Notes: a model not told the origin generated them from the sequence alone. A stretch of 64,000 bases of DNA from Kappaphycus alvarezii (GCA_002205965.3 NADL03000161.1:62001-126000), one strand, 5' to 3'. Shown: positions 21,500-32,960, counted from the stretch's first letter. Translations and numbers: made by a program.

Positions 21500-22045
21500 T
21501 CGATGTACGGGTTTCTCTCGGTGCCTCACTCAGTGACTGAAACATCTCCGAATTTTTTGACAAATTCTACTATGGTTATCCTTCAGTTCATCAAAAGTGT
21601 GAGGGCCCTTGATGAGGAAAATCTGAGAGCCTTTTATCCCCCATTGCCGCCTCATGCAGCATTCCGTACTTGGCTTGGCCGTTGAACCCGGCCTTTTCAT
21701 AGAGATCACGCAAGTATACCAATGAGCTTAACAAATCGTCGAAGTTGAGCCGGGCCTCTATAGCGTACGAAACATCTCACCTTGTTCTACCTACCTTACC
21801 ATACTCTTTCACAAGCCACTCACATACCTCACCGAAGTTACGCCCATTCCCGCTAAGAGAACACCCGTCGATAAACTTGCACTTATATTTGTGCTTTGCG
21901 CCGCCATGAAGATAGGCGAAGAGACTTGTGCCTTCTCTTCATCGCTCTTCTCACGCATCACAAAATTGACATATGTATAGAGAAACTCCTCAACGTCTTC
22001 AGTCTTGCCCACTGTGAACGTTATACGAGCAGCGGTGAGATCCAT
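21500..22045 (-). pseudogene. Gypsy A Gag, N-terminal/capsid-like region
   Basis: Starts at ATG 22043-22045 (MDLTAARITFTVGKTEDVEE, then FLYTYVNFVMREKSDEEKAQ). A frameshift near 21910 leads to FAYLHGGAKHKYKCKFIDGC and FGEVCEWLVKEYGKVG; a stop and further shift lead to EARLNFDDLLSSLVYLRDLY and ...GFNGQAKYGMLHEAA to about 21500. The length, acidic-helical character and place between the leader and the zinc knuckle fit a retrotransposon capsid. I do not match it to a named Gag family. The leader 22046-22222 lies between this ATG and the LTR. Confidence 0.6.
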
Positions 22046-22222
22046 GATTACAGAAAATAAATCCCCCGAAGTGTTCCTTACTACTGCTCAACTCGAATAC
22101 CTCGAGTGCAAACCCCCTCCACAAGAGTACCAAATGATAGGGGTAAATCGTTGGGAGAAGAGATACTCAGAACCAATTACCCTGAGAAGGAGGTGTTGCG
22201 AGCGACAAAAGTGCTACCGTGG

Positions 22223-22772
22223 TATAGTTGGACGAACGAAAAGGAGTGGATAGGGAGGTGAGTTGAAAGGGCTACAAGCAGGTATGGAAGGGGCATGGTC
22301 TACCACTGATGCTCTGTAACCACCGTAGGAAAAACGTCTCTTGGGTCTGAAGTTGACTCTCAACTTCCTACTACTCGGGAATTGACTTGAAGCTGTCTGC
22401 CAACTTGCTTGACCTTTCCATGAGAGAGCAGTTTACTCAGCTTATATAGACTATTGGATACCACTAAAGTCCAAACGAAACTACAACAAGATACCAGAAA
22501 ATTCATAAACAAACTTTGTGTGGATGATATACTCCAAACAAAAGATACTTAAAAACTAACAATCAATGAGGTCCTCTTATTTTCCATTCTCTAAATCAGA
22601 TCCAATCAACTCCTCCAAAATATCCATGCTGCCCAAGCAGTCCTCAAAAATATCTGCGAACGGCTCATAGCTCTCCATTCCTCCTGGGAGATATCTAAAC
22701 TACTAAAGATATCCCCATCCTGTTACAGCGTCGGCACCACTTGTTCCATATTTTACAGTCCCAGTCCTACCA
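22223..22772 (-). repeat. LTR of gypsy A, right (5') copy
   Basis: Direct repeat of 14968-15518. A TATA box (read on minus from 22438-22452) and the same downstream R-like segment are present. The terminal CA equivalent is changed (TATA in place of TGTA on +, 22223). On the gag side the sequence GTCGCTCGCAACACCTCC (minus, 22190-22210) is shared with the copy near 35.8 kb, so the conserved block extends past the presumed LTR end into the primer-binding/leader region. No TGG-type tRNA primer site was identified with confidence. Confidence 0.7.
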
Positions 22773-22779
22773 TGCCAGC

Positions 22780-23100
22780 ACTTCCCATGCCTCCCTTTCC
22801 CTCATTCTTCCTCGTCCTCATCTTTGTTCTCATCCTCCTCATCATCCTCCTCGTCCTCCTCCTCACCATACTCATCATTCTTCTCGTCGTCCTCCTCCTC
22901 CTTTTCGATAACCCCGTAGACCAATTCCGGGGCTGCCCACTCCGCAAAGGTCTCCCCAACCCCCTCCTCGACTTCCCACTCCTGCCCCTCAGGTATCTCC
23001 TCGGCCTCCTCTTCGACGAACAAGCGACGCACGAATTCGATTACCTTTTTTTTGTATGTCGGCGTAGATAGTCATCACGGTCAGCAGGTCCGAACGGGAG
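22780..23100 (-). pseudogene. Acidic Glu/Asp-rich ORF fragment
   Basis: Minus frame 22802-23032 (FVRRLFVEEEAEEIPEGQEW, then EEGVGETFAEWAAPELVYGV) ends in a long Glu/Asp/Lys/Asn run made from CTC/CAT triplets on +. An upstream part (DLLTVMTIYADIQKK) is in another frame, separated by the run of eight A (minus) near 23045-23055, a likely slippage site. Downstream it leads, after a stop, into the acidic peptide in the LTR. This may be a diverged copy of the gypsy A extra ORF or a separate gene. Function unknown. Confidence 0.35.
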
Positions 23101-23329
23101 TAGGGAATGGATTTAGGGGACGGGGGTGGCTTTTTTTGGTAATTGGGGCGGAGAGGCGAAGGTTGTTTATTTTGGTTGTAAATGGAGTGGGAGCGATTAT
23201 GGATGGAGGATAGAGGGTGTGAGGGGGAGGGTAGTTTGTGTAGGGGTTGGTGGATCTCAAAAAGTTGGGAAAAGTGGGTTCAAGTACAACCTTAGAGGCG
23301 GACTGGAGTCGGTACTAAAGGGTTAACAT

Positions 23330-23555
23330 CGATATTGCAGTAGCGCATTTGCGTGAAATTTCTACATAAGGAGTGAATTTGATGAAAAAGGCAGATAAAA
23401 AAGACAAAAACGTTAATTTCGAGGAGAGGATACAGTATGAAAATATCTAGAGCGGATGGTGGACAAATCTGGAAAGGACGTAAGTGGGAGTCAGAGGCGG
23501 AATCGTTGTGAGTTGCTGGATTCACGAGGGGAGGACCATTTTCTGTATTACAGTA
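23330..23555 (-). repeat. LINE family B 3'-UTR (matches window start)
   Basis: On the minus strand it follows the stop of the LINE reading frame at about 23556 and shows the same conserved segments as 96-384 (CCTCCC/GGTCCT unit, CAACGAT, TAGATATTTTCATACTGTAT). Only one copy of the 27-bp unit is present here. Confidence 0.55.
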
Positions 23556-24480
23556 TGATAGACAGGCGAAAGGTGAAGCGGGTAACGAAATCGTGAAACT
23601 CTTGATGTGCATTGGTATGAAAGCATCACCTTTAATTATCAATACTCAGGAGACCGCTAGCGCCATACAGCGCACGGCCTGGGACTACACGGCAGGGGCC
23701 AAAATCGGTTGGTTTGGTATTGGTACCACGTCGCCTGGCGGCGTGCTCGGCAAGGTGGCGGAAGAACTTGAAGCACTCGGGAACATTGTGGTTGTCTGGA
23801 AAACTAAAGGATAGATTGGATACATCTTCCAAAATCAAAACACCAAATCTTTCCCTCGGGCCCGAGGACACCGAAGATGTCGATGCCTATTGGAATAAGC
23901 AAGCTATCGCAAAAGAACGGCAAACTTCCCAGTAGTGTGAATTTTTGGAACTTTCGGCGAGAGCTGCTGCGGCGGCTCCGTAAAAAGACCCCTGGTAGAC
24001 TCGGACTGCACGAAGAAATCGGAGAGTAACATCCAAGGCCAGATCGCGGTGATCTAGATCGTCAGCTCCTGGAATGCAAACGTAAGCACCAAGCGCTAAA
24101 GGCGAAGAAGCATAGGTGTAACTATATGAGAGGGTGTTTTCTAGTAGAGATTTAATGGCTACTTCCTTGCATAAGCTGTGAAAAGCATTGCGGAGTACAT
24201 TGTGACGGTGGACTGGACCGTCCTCAACGTACTTTCAAGTAATAGCATGCTTATCATCGAATCTAGAAGCGAGGCCACCTCATTAGAAGTCTTGAACAGG
24301 CGGGACAGCGTGTGTCGCCAGGAAAGAGAAGCATACCGAAAGGGAGGGATACAGAAACCACACCATGATTGGGAGGAGAGGTACAAATTTCTGACTGGCA
24401 GAACAATTCGGACCAGAAGGGTCGATGAAATGCAGAAAGCACGATTATCTGTTCACCGACATTGGGGGCTAGTCTTTTAA
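23556..24480 (-). pseudogene. LINE family B, third copy: C-terminal nuclease region
   Basis: The minus-strand frames align with the end of the LINE at 37.8-41.8 kb. From the right: TSPPNHGVVSVSLPFGMLLF with a degraded CPAC knuckle (about 24330-24400), SLLDSM, then VHRHNVLRNAFHSLCKEVAI (about 24160-24215), a GAYVCIPGADDLDHRDLALD stretch with DVTL (nuclease strand, about 24025-24085), PIGIDIFGVLGPEGK (about 23850-23895) and HDFVTRFTFRLS before the stop near 23556. At least four shifts and stops are present. The RT part is absent, so it is a 5'-truncated copy. The + frames 23593-23814 and 24178-24480 are shadows. Confidence 0.72.
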
Positions 24481-25600
24481 CCAGTTCATCTTACACATCC
24501 CAGTGTTCCTGGTCAACGCTGTCAGGGATGAAATCGCTCTAGGAATCTTTCAATTTATATCAGCCCGTAACTAGCCACTTGGAAGCTTTCCTAAACTCAG
24601 AAACAACGAAAGGCACAGAAAAACAGAAATTAATGTTACCATGTTGAGGTTTCCAGTTTCTCGTGAAATACCTCCATGCAATTAAAGGGAGGAAGTGATG
24701 GGGTAGTTTACTTTGTCTTTGGACACTTCTAGCTTGGGGAAACAAAAACGGAGTTTGAAGAGAAGGAAAGAAGAAAAACAGAAACGGATCTTTGCCTCCG
24801 TGACTCTATGACTAAATCGACTGGTGAAGTCAGCCAATAAGACGGTAGAGGTTTTTACAACCCAAAATTTCCACAGAAAGTGTAGGCTCCATCCATCAGG
24901 GCAACAAACTGCTAATTTTCTAATTTGGCAGTAGGTGCATAATTTTGTTTAACAATTTGCACATTGGGCCAAAATTTGCGCTGCCGTTTCAAGCCATTTC
25001 ACAGTCGTATTAGGCCTTTATATTCTTAGCTACAATGGCCGCTATCCTCGACGGTACTTCTTCATTTGAAGTCAACGCGAATGGTTGGTGGCGTTTGAAA
25101 CTCTCCCGCTGAGATAAGAACGTTCGTTCGAGCCTTTTCTGCTGCTCGGCAGAGAAATTATGGTTACGATGTGTGGCTGAAGTACCACTCTTTGCTCCCA
25201 AAGGCGTAAAAGTTGTGTCCTCCATGTAACAATAAATTATGTACAGTTCTGAGTCTTTAAACTTTCCTGGTTAGGAAGCTTTGGATTCTAAATAGGCGTC
25301 CTTCCTTTCTTGAATTTCAATGCTAATAAATTCATACAGAGCAAGAATCTCCCAGCCAATACGTGTGCTTCCTGCTGAACATAGAATCCGCACGAGATTT
25401 TTGCGCACTTCCAGAGTATTCTAGAACATCTTGGCCTCCTTTACGCACCTTTTACATTGTAGTTTCTTGAAAGACTTTAGGATATATCAAATGTATCTTC
25501 CAACAGTAAAAAGAACCCACATTTCTTCCTTTTGTATGCTAAGGTACACCCATTTCGGTAAATAACCGCCACTGCCTCCAAATTAATAAATCACAATAAA
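24481..25600. other. No recognised gene; one unplaced minus ORF
   Basis: The minus frame 25010-25225 (71 codons, AEQQKRLERTFLSQRESFKR, basic C-terminus) looks protein-like. A further open stretch follows in another frame at about 24830-24950 (QQFVALMDGAYTFCG). I cannot assign a family. The rest is AT-rich non-coding sequence. Confidence 0.3.
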
Positions 25601-25601
25601 T

Positions 25602-25979
25602 TTGCCTCTTTTGTATGCAAAATCGATTGTTGATCTCGATATACAATACCTTCGACTAGGTAAAGTAAAATATGCCAGAATCAAACATATAAGGTATTTA
25701 TCACCGCATTTCGAATATGGTCTTGTACAAACTATCCCCATCTCTCTCGCAGTGCGAAGAACCAGCACTGTAAATATTGAGGCAAACATATCAAATCTTC
25801 ATGAGATTGGGGCACAAAATGATATCTGCCATAGCATCCCATTGTCGCCAATATCTCAAAAAAAATCCACGTGTTATTCGTTAGATTCCGAGACTTTGGT
25901 ACCCTTATTTAGCACCTGGTTTTGGGAATATATATTCCCTGGTTTTCATACGGTGTTTTTGCATCACAACCCTAGATAG
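25602..25979 (+). pseudogene. Possible Ty1/copia Gag-pre-integrase fragment
   Basis: A 125-codon frame. Its start, DLDIQYLRLGKVKYARIKHI, resembles the D.WH.RLGH....RIK signature before copia integrase, with the first His replaced and the second changed to Lys. The rest (SIPLSPISQKKSTCYSLDSE) is not recognised. No neighbouring integrase or RT was found. It could equally be a chance ORF. Confidence 0.3.
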
Positions 25980-27580
25980 AATGAAAAATATCCATTGCGG
26001 AGATCAGCGGACTTGATCCTTCCAAATAGCCCTTCAGGTTCCGGACTAAACCACATTTAATTATTCACGCAGCAGGGGTAGCTGTTCATTAGGAGCATCT
26101 AGAGTCCGAGGAAGTATAAATACTTTTTATATAGTTTATAACTCTCTGGGAAGGCCCAGTTGGTATCATTAAAGTCAATATCAGCCAAGTAGTATGTATC
26201 CAAGTTAGAGATTAATTAGGTCAACACTTGTCCAAGTAGTGTACATTTCCTGCCAAAATTTCAGGTTCAAGAGGGGGGATTCAATAAAGAGAACGATTTG
26301 GTGAAGTCTCTGAACAAGTCTTACCACCTTATGTAGCTCTTTCCTTCCCTCATCAACTTCATTATGTTCTTATGTACAACCTGGATCGTTACCTACCTAA
26401 ACATACCCAATATAACAAATAACGAGAACCGCGAAAGAAGAAGAGAATATCGTTAGCCACAAGCCATCACCATATACTTCGTAGCGTTTGTACCACTTGA
26501 CGGTTACAAAACCTAAGCCACAAACGCAAGGGACCAAGTCAGTACACCCTCAAACTGATGCAAGAAATATCATAACGCATGCGAAAAATGATACCACTTC
26601 GCTTATTTGGCCATATACAGTGATGAAGTAAATTCATTCACCACATCTACACATGATTTAGTCTCTTGCAATAATCTCTTGCAAGCTATCTACGAATGAT
26701 GTACCAATTTATCAGCTAGATATCAACAGGAGTGGCCCGGACCACGCAAAAATTGTCCCGCTCGGGTTATTTACAGAGGAAAGAAGGAGGAACTGGGACC
26801 TTTGATTAATGATTTAAGTGGGCCGGCCAAACATACAATCCCTGGTAAGGACTTAACAAATGTCAACTCCAGCAATGAAGATGGAAGAAAAATTCCCCAT
26901 TAAAATCTCCAAGAATAAAATCAACGGGCTTAATAATCCCTGTGTAAGTGCTGAGCTTATAGAAAGCGACTATGGCAGCGAAGAATTTTATAAATGATCA
27001 ATCTTGAGTAAAATCCGCAGTACAGCAACACACAGTACCCTTGCCCTTTCTGTGACAACACAGTACTGGTCGAGTGTGGCAGGGTACGATGAACATTACC
27101 GGGCCTGGTCAAGGAGGAGGACAATCTTCCTTTCACGCCGTTCCCAGATCGATCCAACGTGCAGTGAGGGAGAGAGGTGACAGTCCTACCAAAGAGGTAA
27201 GTACCAAAATCTTCACAATGAGGACTCTGAAGCGAGTAAGAGCCACCCATAAGACCCGCTTGGCTATCATTAGTGAGCGACTGATTCCACCATGGTCCCG
27301 GCATCGCGATTTGTGAAAATAATTTATTAATATCCTCCGTACGCTTCTCTGACGTACTGCACAACATGTGAAGATCTAACATTCATGTGAAATAAATATT
27401 GAATGAGACCAGCCGCAGAAACTAAAGGGTTTAATATGGGGGTACATTTTAAAGTTCACAGTACTATGGCGATTGAATTAAATGCTTCTATTAATCACTA
27501 AAGAAACCAATGTTCCTAGTGAGCTGACTTGACCAAAACAAGTTCAATGGCAGATCAAAAATCAGCTCTGGTGGTGGCAG
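25980..27580. other. No recognisable gene
   Basis: AT-rich, with opposing frames at 26957-27382 (-, 141 codons) and 27074-27316 (+) that show no family signal. Neither shows convincing protein character. Confidence 0.35.
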
Positions 27581-27594
27581 TATATGTAACAATG

Positions 27595-27674
27595 TCTCTG
27601 TTGCACCACTTTGTAATAGAGACTTGTTCTCTGTCGCTATTCCAATTCTCTATTACAAAGTGGTGTAACAGAGA
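27595..27674. repeat. 28-bp near-perfect inverted repeat (hairpin)
   Basis: The left arm 27595-27622 and the right arm 27647-27674 pair at 27 of 28 positions, with a 24-nt loop between. The arms begin and end TCTCT/AGAGA. An RNA from either strand would fold into an 80-nt hairpin of small-RNA-precursor size. A short inverted-repeat transposon or insertion scar is the main alternative. There is no TATA or terminator that decides the matter. Confidence 0.6.
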
Positions 27675-27781
27675 GAGCTCATCCTAAGAGTCTGATATAG
27701 GAAACTGGGTGACTTACGTCTAGAAGCTGTGTGTAAACGGGTAGCGTTTTTATTGCTGAGTATTTATTTTTTCTAGTGTAC

Positions 27782-27815
27782 TTTTATTTGACGTGGAGCC
27801 CCACGTCAAATAAAA
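27782..27815. repeat. 15-bp perfect hairpin with 4-nt loop
   Basis: TTTTATTTGACGTGG (27782-27796), loop AGCC, then CCACGTCAAATAAAA (27801-27815), followed by more A. The stem contains ACGTC, the half-site of a CRE-type bZIP element. It lies about 110 bp from the larger hairpin. A repeated TAGTTACAGCTCTA pair follows at about 27832-27870. Confidence 0.6.
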
Positions 27816-27870
27816 AAATACTACTATTATTTAGTTACAGCTCTACGGTACTCCCTAGTTACAGCTCTAT

Positions 27871-29522
27871 TTCATATTGCTTTTAACTGAGCTGGTATAA
27901 CTCTGAGAGTTATTCAGAAGAGCTGCTGCCGTACTGTATATAAACAAAGTGTTCACTTGGATTCTTGTGGGAGTCCAGGTACAATCTATACACTTTTTGC
28001 CACAAGCTTTCTGAATCTCGCCACCATCGTCTCTACTGTTCCTTTAGCAGCGCCCTGGTTGCCTCCCTCTCTGTTTCAATATATTTTTTATCCCTCTGCC
28101 AATATTATTCACGTTCTGCACGGTGATCCTCACATTCCTTCCATTACCTCCTGCAGTGCCGTGTACCTCAACTATTCTCTACTCTCCACCCGACATAGGG
28201 CCTGGCGACAGTAGTTTATCCCAATGCAGTTTCGTCTCCATAGATCCCCATCCTTTACAGGACTACTGTTGTTCCCACTACGCAAGTATGATTTCACCTT
28301 TCTTCCTCTTTCTCCACGTCCTCTCTCAACACTGTCAGACACATCTGTTACCATCGATGAACCATTCCCATTTTCATTTTCTTCATTTTTCCCACACTGA
28401 TACTCCCCTTTCATACTCTCAGCAAACTCTTCATACATACATACATCCAATCTCCCAATGAACATTACCGCCCTCAACATCACCCTCAGGTTTGCAAATA
28501 GTTAAGACCCTCAAGACAATCAACAAGACCAACGACACAAACTGAACGGCGAGACTGGCATCAAGCACCCTCTAACCCATCTTCTTGACTCTTCAGACCG
28601 TCAGAGGTACTCTCTCTCCCTGCAACACCCTTACAACGATGAAACTCAGCACACTTTTGACTACAACGACCACCTTTACCATCTCGACAACCAAAAATCT
28701 CCCTATACTCCAGCGAACTTTATCCCACCCTCTCTTTTGACTTCCATACGTTGTTTTATCCTCCTGAAAATCACGAGTTACATTTTCTCTTGAAATCTAC
28801 GAGTCCTAACACTTTTGAAGACCATATGATATCCTATATTCATCGCATCTAGTAATGCGCCATCTTCCACACGTTCACTTGCATCATCGTCTGATTACCA
28901 GCTCCATTTCCTGTTACACGATCAGATTATCATCAGTTTTAGTGATGATGCAGGTGTAGGTCAGTAATATTCGGGGATGCTCCGGAGTATAACTGCTGTC
29001 TTTACTCTGGTACGATCGAATTACCCGCCCCTGCCGAGTCCTATGATGTCTTCTCCGGAGCGAGAGTACGGAGGAAGCATTAATTTTCTGGGATTTTAGG
29101 ATGTTCCCCTTGCAGTCTCTTCTACATGCTACGAGAAATGTTTTTAGCAATTCTACTCTTGTTCTTCTATTTCTCCATCTCTCTAGCCATTCTTCTCCTC
29201 TCTACGAAAAGTACTTTGAACCAGTGTTGTCGTTGTTTGATGCAAAATATGTGCACAATCCTTTACCGGACAGAATTTTCCAGCATTCCTTTCCTTCACA
29301 TCCTTTTCTCTCTCTCTAAATTAAAATCATTAGTTTTGGCCTCGTAATGGATCCAAATTATACGAGACCTCCGATTACACTAAAAAGCCAGGCACTAAAC
29401 TGCTCTCAACATTTTCAAACGCACCTTCATCTTGAACTTAAATTTTGCGTGGAGAGAGAATTTCTACGGGTCAGCTCAACTTAATATGTTCATGGTGACC
29501 TCTTGTAACAAAATTTGTTTAC
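27871..29522. other. Pyrimidine-rich sequence, no recognised gene
   Basis: A TATA-like TATATAAA occurs at about 27937-27945, then C/T-rich DNA to about 28800. A + frame without ATG is open at about 28520-28795 (HPLTHLLDSSDRQRYSLSLQ), and others lie at 27957-28461. The layout (TATA, pyrimidine-rich leader, open frame) would suit an LTR plus gag of an unknown element, but there is no diagnostic motif. Confidence 0.3.
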
Positions 29523-29707
29523 TGTGACTGGCTCCGCACGGTTATGGCTCATCGAGCGGTTCTTGTCTGATCATGATTTTGATCTGATCGTTTTGTAAGT
29601 GTAGTAGGTGGAAAACGTGGATACGTGGACAGCTACTGTACTTGTAGGTTGCACAATCCAAACGAACGTTTTTAATCTTTTAAGACCGACACAGTCTCCA
29701 TTAAACA
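29523..29707 (+). repeat. Gypsy B 5' LTR
   Basis: Starts TGTGACTGGCTCCGCACGG and ends ATTAAACA. It matches 34031-34217 in the same order: GAGCGGTT, TTGTCTGATCATGATTT, GTGGACAGCTACT, TGTAGGTTGCACAATCCAA. At about 185 bp it is short for an LTR. Confidence 0.8.
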
Positions 29708-29751
29708 CACATACTCGAGTAGCGAAGTTGTTCAACAGCCTGCTTCCGCCC

Positions 29752-30960
29752 GGCTTCGCCACGATGATCACTGCACCTGCAGCCCTGGTGCGTAGCAACA
29801 AAGCCTGGGCAACTTCGTCTGTTCCTTCGATAAACAATGACCTCCACCTTCCATTATTTGACCTTCGAAATAATCAACAGAAGATGTCAGAAGAGTCTTG
29901 TTCCCCGCCGATCGGAATTACGACGCAAGGTGCGTCTTTTATTGAAACATCAGTCAACTATTCACGCCTCATCTGATCGGATGATCAATAAATCAGGGCA
30001 TTCCTGCGCCTGTACGACCAGTACAAGAGTGAGTTTATTGCGCGCGTGCAAAAACCTACCGCATCGGGTTTAACAACTATTGGCACAATTCGCCCGGTAA
30101 ATCTCAATGTTTGCGGTGACTCAGAGTACCTGGAGTCCGCAATTGCCCTCATCCTAATATCTGGTGCCACTAGGTATGACTGAATCATCAATTCGGAACT
30201 TCGCCCATTCTTGGAAGACAAAGCAAAGGAGCTCAAACAAACGGTCACTCTCGAGACCTTGGAAAAGCCCGTGGAATCCCAGGTTCCGATGGCTATGAGT
30301 GGAAAAGACGCGTGATTACGGATAAATTCCCTGCTTGATTCCTTCATCACCCTGTTACGCCGAAAAGGTTTATGTTGGCTTACCGAGACCAACAAAGCAG
30401 TCGCCATCGGAAATGTGCTGTAAGCAATTCGTCCCAAGTCTCCAAGAGCGGTTGCAGTCCAATTTTGAATTTGCATACCACGAACTCAATACAGATTTCA
30501 AAGGATTTATGAAACATTGCAAACCGGTATCTAATTTTTTTCCAGTTAGTGGAAAATGGGCCCAAGAACAATAAGAACAACCGCGACGGTAGCAAGAATC
30601 ACAAGAAAAGAGTATCGGAAATAACGAAGACAGGAGTTCACCGCCCGGATCTGGTTCCTATAATTCCATCAATGGCAAAGGTCGCAAGAATTCTCGCTTC
30701 TTGCTATCCTTTCCGCAAGATCCATGTAGGGCCAAGGGAGACCTTCACCATGTTAAGGACTGCCCAGTCGCTATGGATGAATAGAAAAACAGAGTCTAGC
30801 AGAGATACAAGCTCGCAAATCCCCCAACGGTCCTGCGCGATCGACCTGCAGCCGATCGGATTAAAACTCATTGCAAGCAACATCGAACGGAGTACCGGGA
30901 CTAAGATCGCTGAAAGGATATTCATGAACAAGAATGGGAATTCATCAAGGACTGCAAATG
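29752..30960 (+). pseudogene. Gypsy B Gag region
   Basis: Frames joined by shifts run VPSINNDLHLPLFDLRN (about 29820-29870), then FLRLYDQYKSEFIARVQKPT (30000-30060), LNVCGDSEYLESAIALILIS (30105-30165), and FEFAYHELNTDFKGFMKHCK (30460-30520). The tail is Asn/Lys-rich (30549-30620), with a degraded knuckle GDLHHVKDCP near 30737-30765. The overall order (N-terminal acidic-aromatic motif, capsid helices, basic/zinc tail) suits a Ty3/gypsy Gag. At least five frameshifts or stops are present. Confidence 0.55.
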
Positions 30961-31262
30961 AATTACAGTCTTCTTGTCCGATTACGGTTTCTGATGGTCA
31001 AGTTTCCCCTGACTGTTCCGGTCGGGGTGACGACGGTAGTGATGACAGCATTTTGTTACCTGCCCTTGCAGAGAATACCGTCATCCAGTGCATCGGAAAA
31101 GTAACAGCTACCCGTCTGGTCCAATTGAGTGTCGCACTCAAGTCCGGATCGTATCTGCAAACATTTCCGTTTTCCAAGTCATGCAAATCTCCTCGTACGG
31201 TCTTGCACCTGTCAAGTGGCCAAATAGCGTTGACCAATGTATCTTTTCTGGCTGCAGATGAT
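30961..31262 (+). pseudogene. Gypsy B protease remnant
   Basis: DDGSDDSILLPALAENTVIQ (about 31029-31088) matches the D-S-G-S-D-D-S start of retropepsins in this gypsy group, with the catalytic Ser position shifted or changed. The rest of the frame to 31262 (VQLSVALKSG, VLHLSSGQIALTNVSFL) fits the domain's beta strands. It lies between gag and RT as expected. Confidence 0.5.
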
Positions 31263-31624
31263 TAGTCATCATGTGAAGACCTCATTGGTTTACCCGTTCT
31301 GCAATACTTGAAGGTAGGCACTCGTACCCTTTTGGAAAATAGCCGAGCTGTGTTGGATGGTTAATATTGTTCCCATATTAGAAACTAATCGAAGCTGTCC
31401 CTAGGCGGTGCTGTCAGCAGAATGATGATTGCCCGCATCAACCACATTTAGAACGCAAGCGAAATTCCGAAGACGGTACCCAACCCGGACTCCATTAGAC
31501 CAACGGTAAATTTTCACACCGCAAGAGAGAAGAAGACCCATTTACCGATCAATCTTTCCTCTACCCGTTAGATATTGACCAAGAACTTGAAATCCGGAAC
31601 GAAATCCGGAACAGAATCGAAGCT

Positions 31625-32960
31625 ATGCGAACTACCGCGCGGAACAATGGTCTGCCACAAGACCACGAGCGAGTGCTCTCATATCTCATTGAGAGTCACA
31701 TCAACATTTTTCGAACGGTATTTTCGGCAGCTCCACCGTTGAAAATCAAGACTCTGAAGATTGAATTGACACCTGACGCCCGACCGGTAAGATTTTGCCT
31801 CCGCAACTACTGGCAAGAGCAACGTGCGTTTCTCAGGAATTTTGTCGAAACATTCGTCTGAAACGAAACGGCATTCCCAAATCCTACCTATCCATGTGCA
31901 TGCGCGCCTTTGCTTATCTCAAAACCAGGACCAGAAAAATTCAGTTTTACAGTTGACCTCCGACCGATTAACAAATTCACCGTACGGCATCAGCTACCCA
32001 TGTCAAACTTGGAGCATGAGCTAACCGAGTTGTCTAAATCATGGTACTTTGCGACTTTCGATCTGTTTTATTGCTACTGGAAACTGAGCCTCGCTCAGGA
32101 ATCTCAAAAGTTGCAGTCGTTTACTACACTGGACAGAGTTTACTCACCGATACAAGTTCTACATGTCACAACCAATGCTTTCACGCACCTTCAATCATCA
32201 ATTTTCAAAGCTATTCCAAAGGAGTAATCTAACTCCTTATTGCACTGCTTGGATGGTAAATTTTCTAAACCACTAGTCTGTTGAAGGTCTGATATGTACC
32301 CTTCAGAAGTTATTTGAGCTGTAAAGTCAGCTCAGAATCAAGTTTCGTCCCGCCAAATGCATCCTATTTACCACTTTGATCAGCTCATGTGGTGCTTTAA
32401 TCTCCGCTAATGGCATTCGATACGATCTAAGACGGTTGGATGTACTACTTTCTATTGAATCTCTGACAACGGACGCCCACTTTCAGCAATTCATTTGTGC
32501 GATTCAGTGGGTCCTAAACGGTATTTCACAGTTATATGAACCGATCCAACCACTCCACAAATTTATGAAACAATTCTATGACCGAGCGGGGAAGCGCACC
32601 AAACGCGTCGTAGCGCGCATCCAACTCCCAGCTTTGGGTTGGAGCAAGACTGAAACAGAACCATTCGAAGCTTGCAAACAAACTTTGGGACACCATCTAG
32701 CTCTCTCGCATCGTGAAGAGAACAAACGCCTTTCGTTCTACACTGACGCGTCCGATATGGTATGGTCTGGGTTGTCTCACAAATCTCTCGTGACGACATT
32801 TCGGAATCCAATTAAGCCCAGCGACAAGAGCCGCTCGCATTTTCTCCGGTCGGCTCAACATCACCCAACTTGGCTGGTCTACCCTCGAGAAGGAAGCCTA
32901 CGCTGTGTTTGCGTCGCTCGAGCGCATACACTGGCTTGCTGCTACACCGAAAGGATTTGA
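31625..32960 (+). pseudogene. Gypsy B reverse transcriptase and RNase H
   Basis: RT part: LISKPGPEKFSFTVDLRPIN, then QLPMSNLEHELTELSKSWYF, ATFDLFYCYWKLSLAQES (motif A) and TLDRVYSPIQVLHVTTNAF (31910-32210). The YxDD region (about 32230-32330) is lost to shifts. The RNase H part is in frame 32376-32960: ANGIRYDLRRLDVLL, QFICAIQWVLNGISQLYEPI, LPALGWSKTETEPFEACKQT and YTDASDMVWSGLSHKSL, which holds the catalytic TDASD. Inactive. The YTDASD..WSG style is clearly different from gypsy A. Confidence 0.85.

Larger units (their letters stand above)
14968..22772 (-). mobile_element. Ty3/gypsy element A with extra ORFs (degraded)
   Basis: A 7.8-kb unit on the minus strand flanked by two direct ~550-bp repeats that act as LTRs. 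The order from the right is LTR, leader, gag (capsid-like, then zinc knuckle), protease, RT, RNase H, integrase, two copies of an unknown ORF, LTR. The protease-RT-RNase H-integrase order is that of Ty3/gypsy elements. A solo LTR of another family sits inside gag (20971-21489). Every coding block has frameshifts. I found no short duplication outside the two LTRs (left flank AAAAC), so the ends may be rearranged or the LTRs may come from two related copies. Confidence 0.8.

Noticed and set aside
22772-23071. 99-codon + ORF rich in Ile/Leu/Val, looking like a membrane protein
   Set aside because: It is the complement of the Glu/Asp repeat; the hydrophobic look comes from CTC/ATC triplets. The minus frame connects to neighbouring protein-like frames.
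27585-28000. TGTAAC start plus TATA at 27.94 kb as another solo LTR
   Set aside because: No CA end with a matching 5-bp duplication (GTATA) was found, and no second copy exists in the window.
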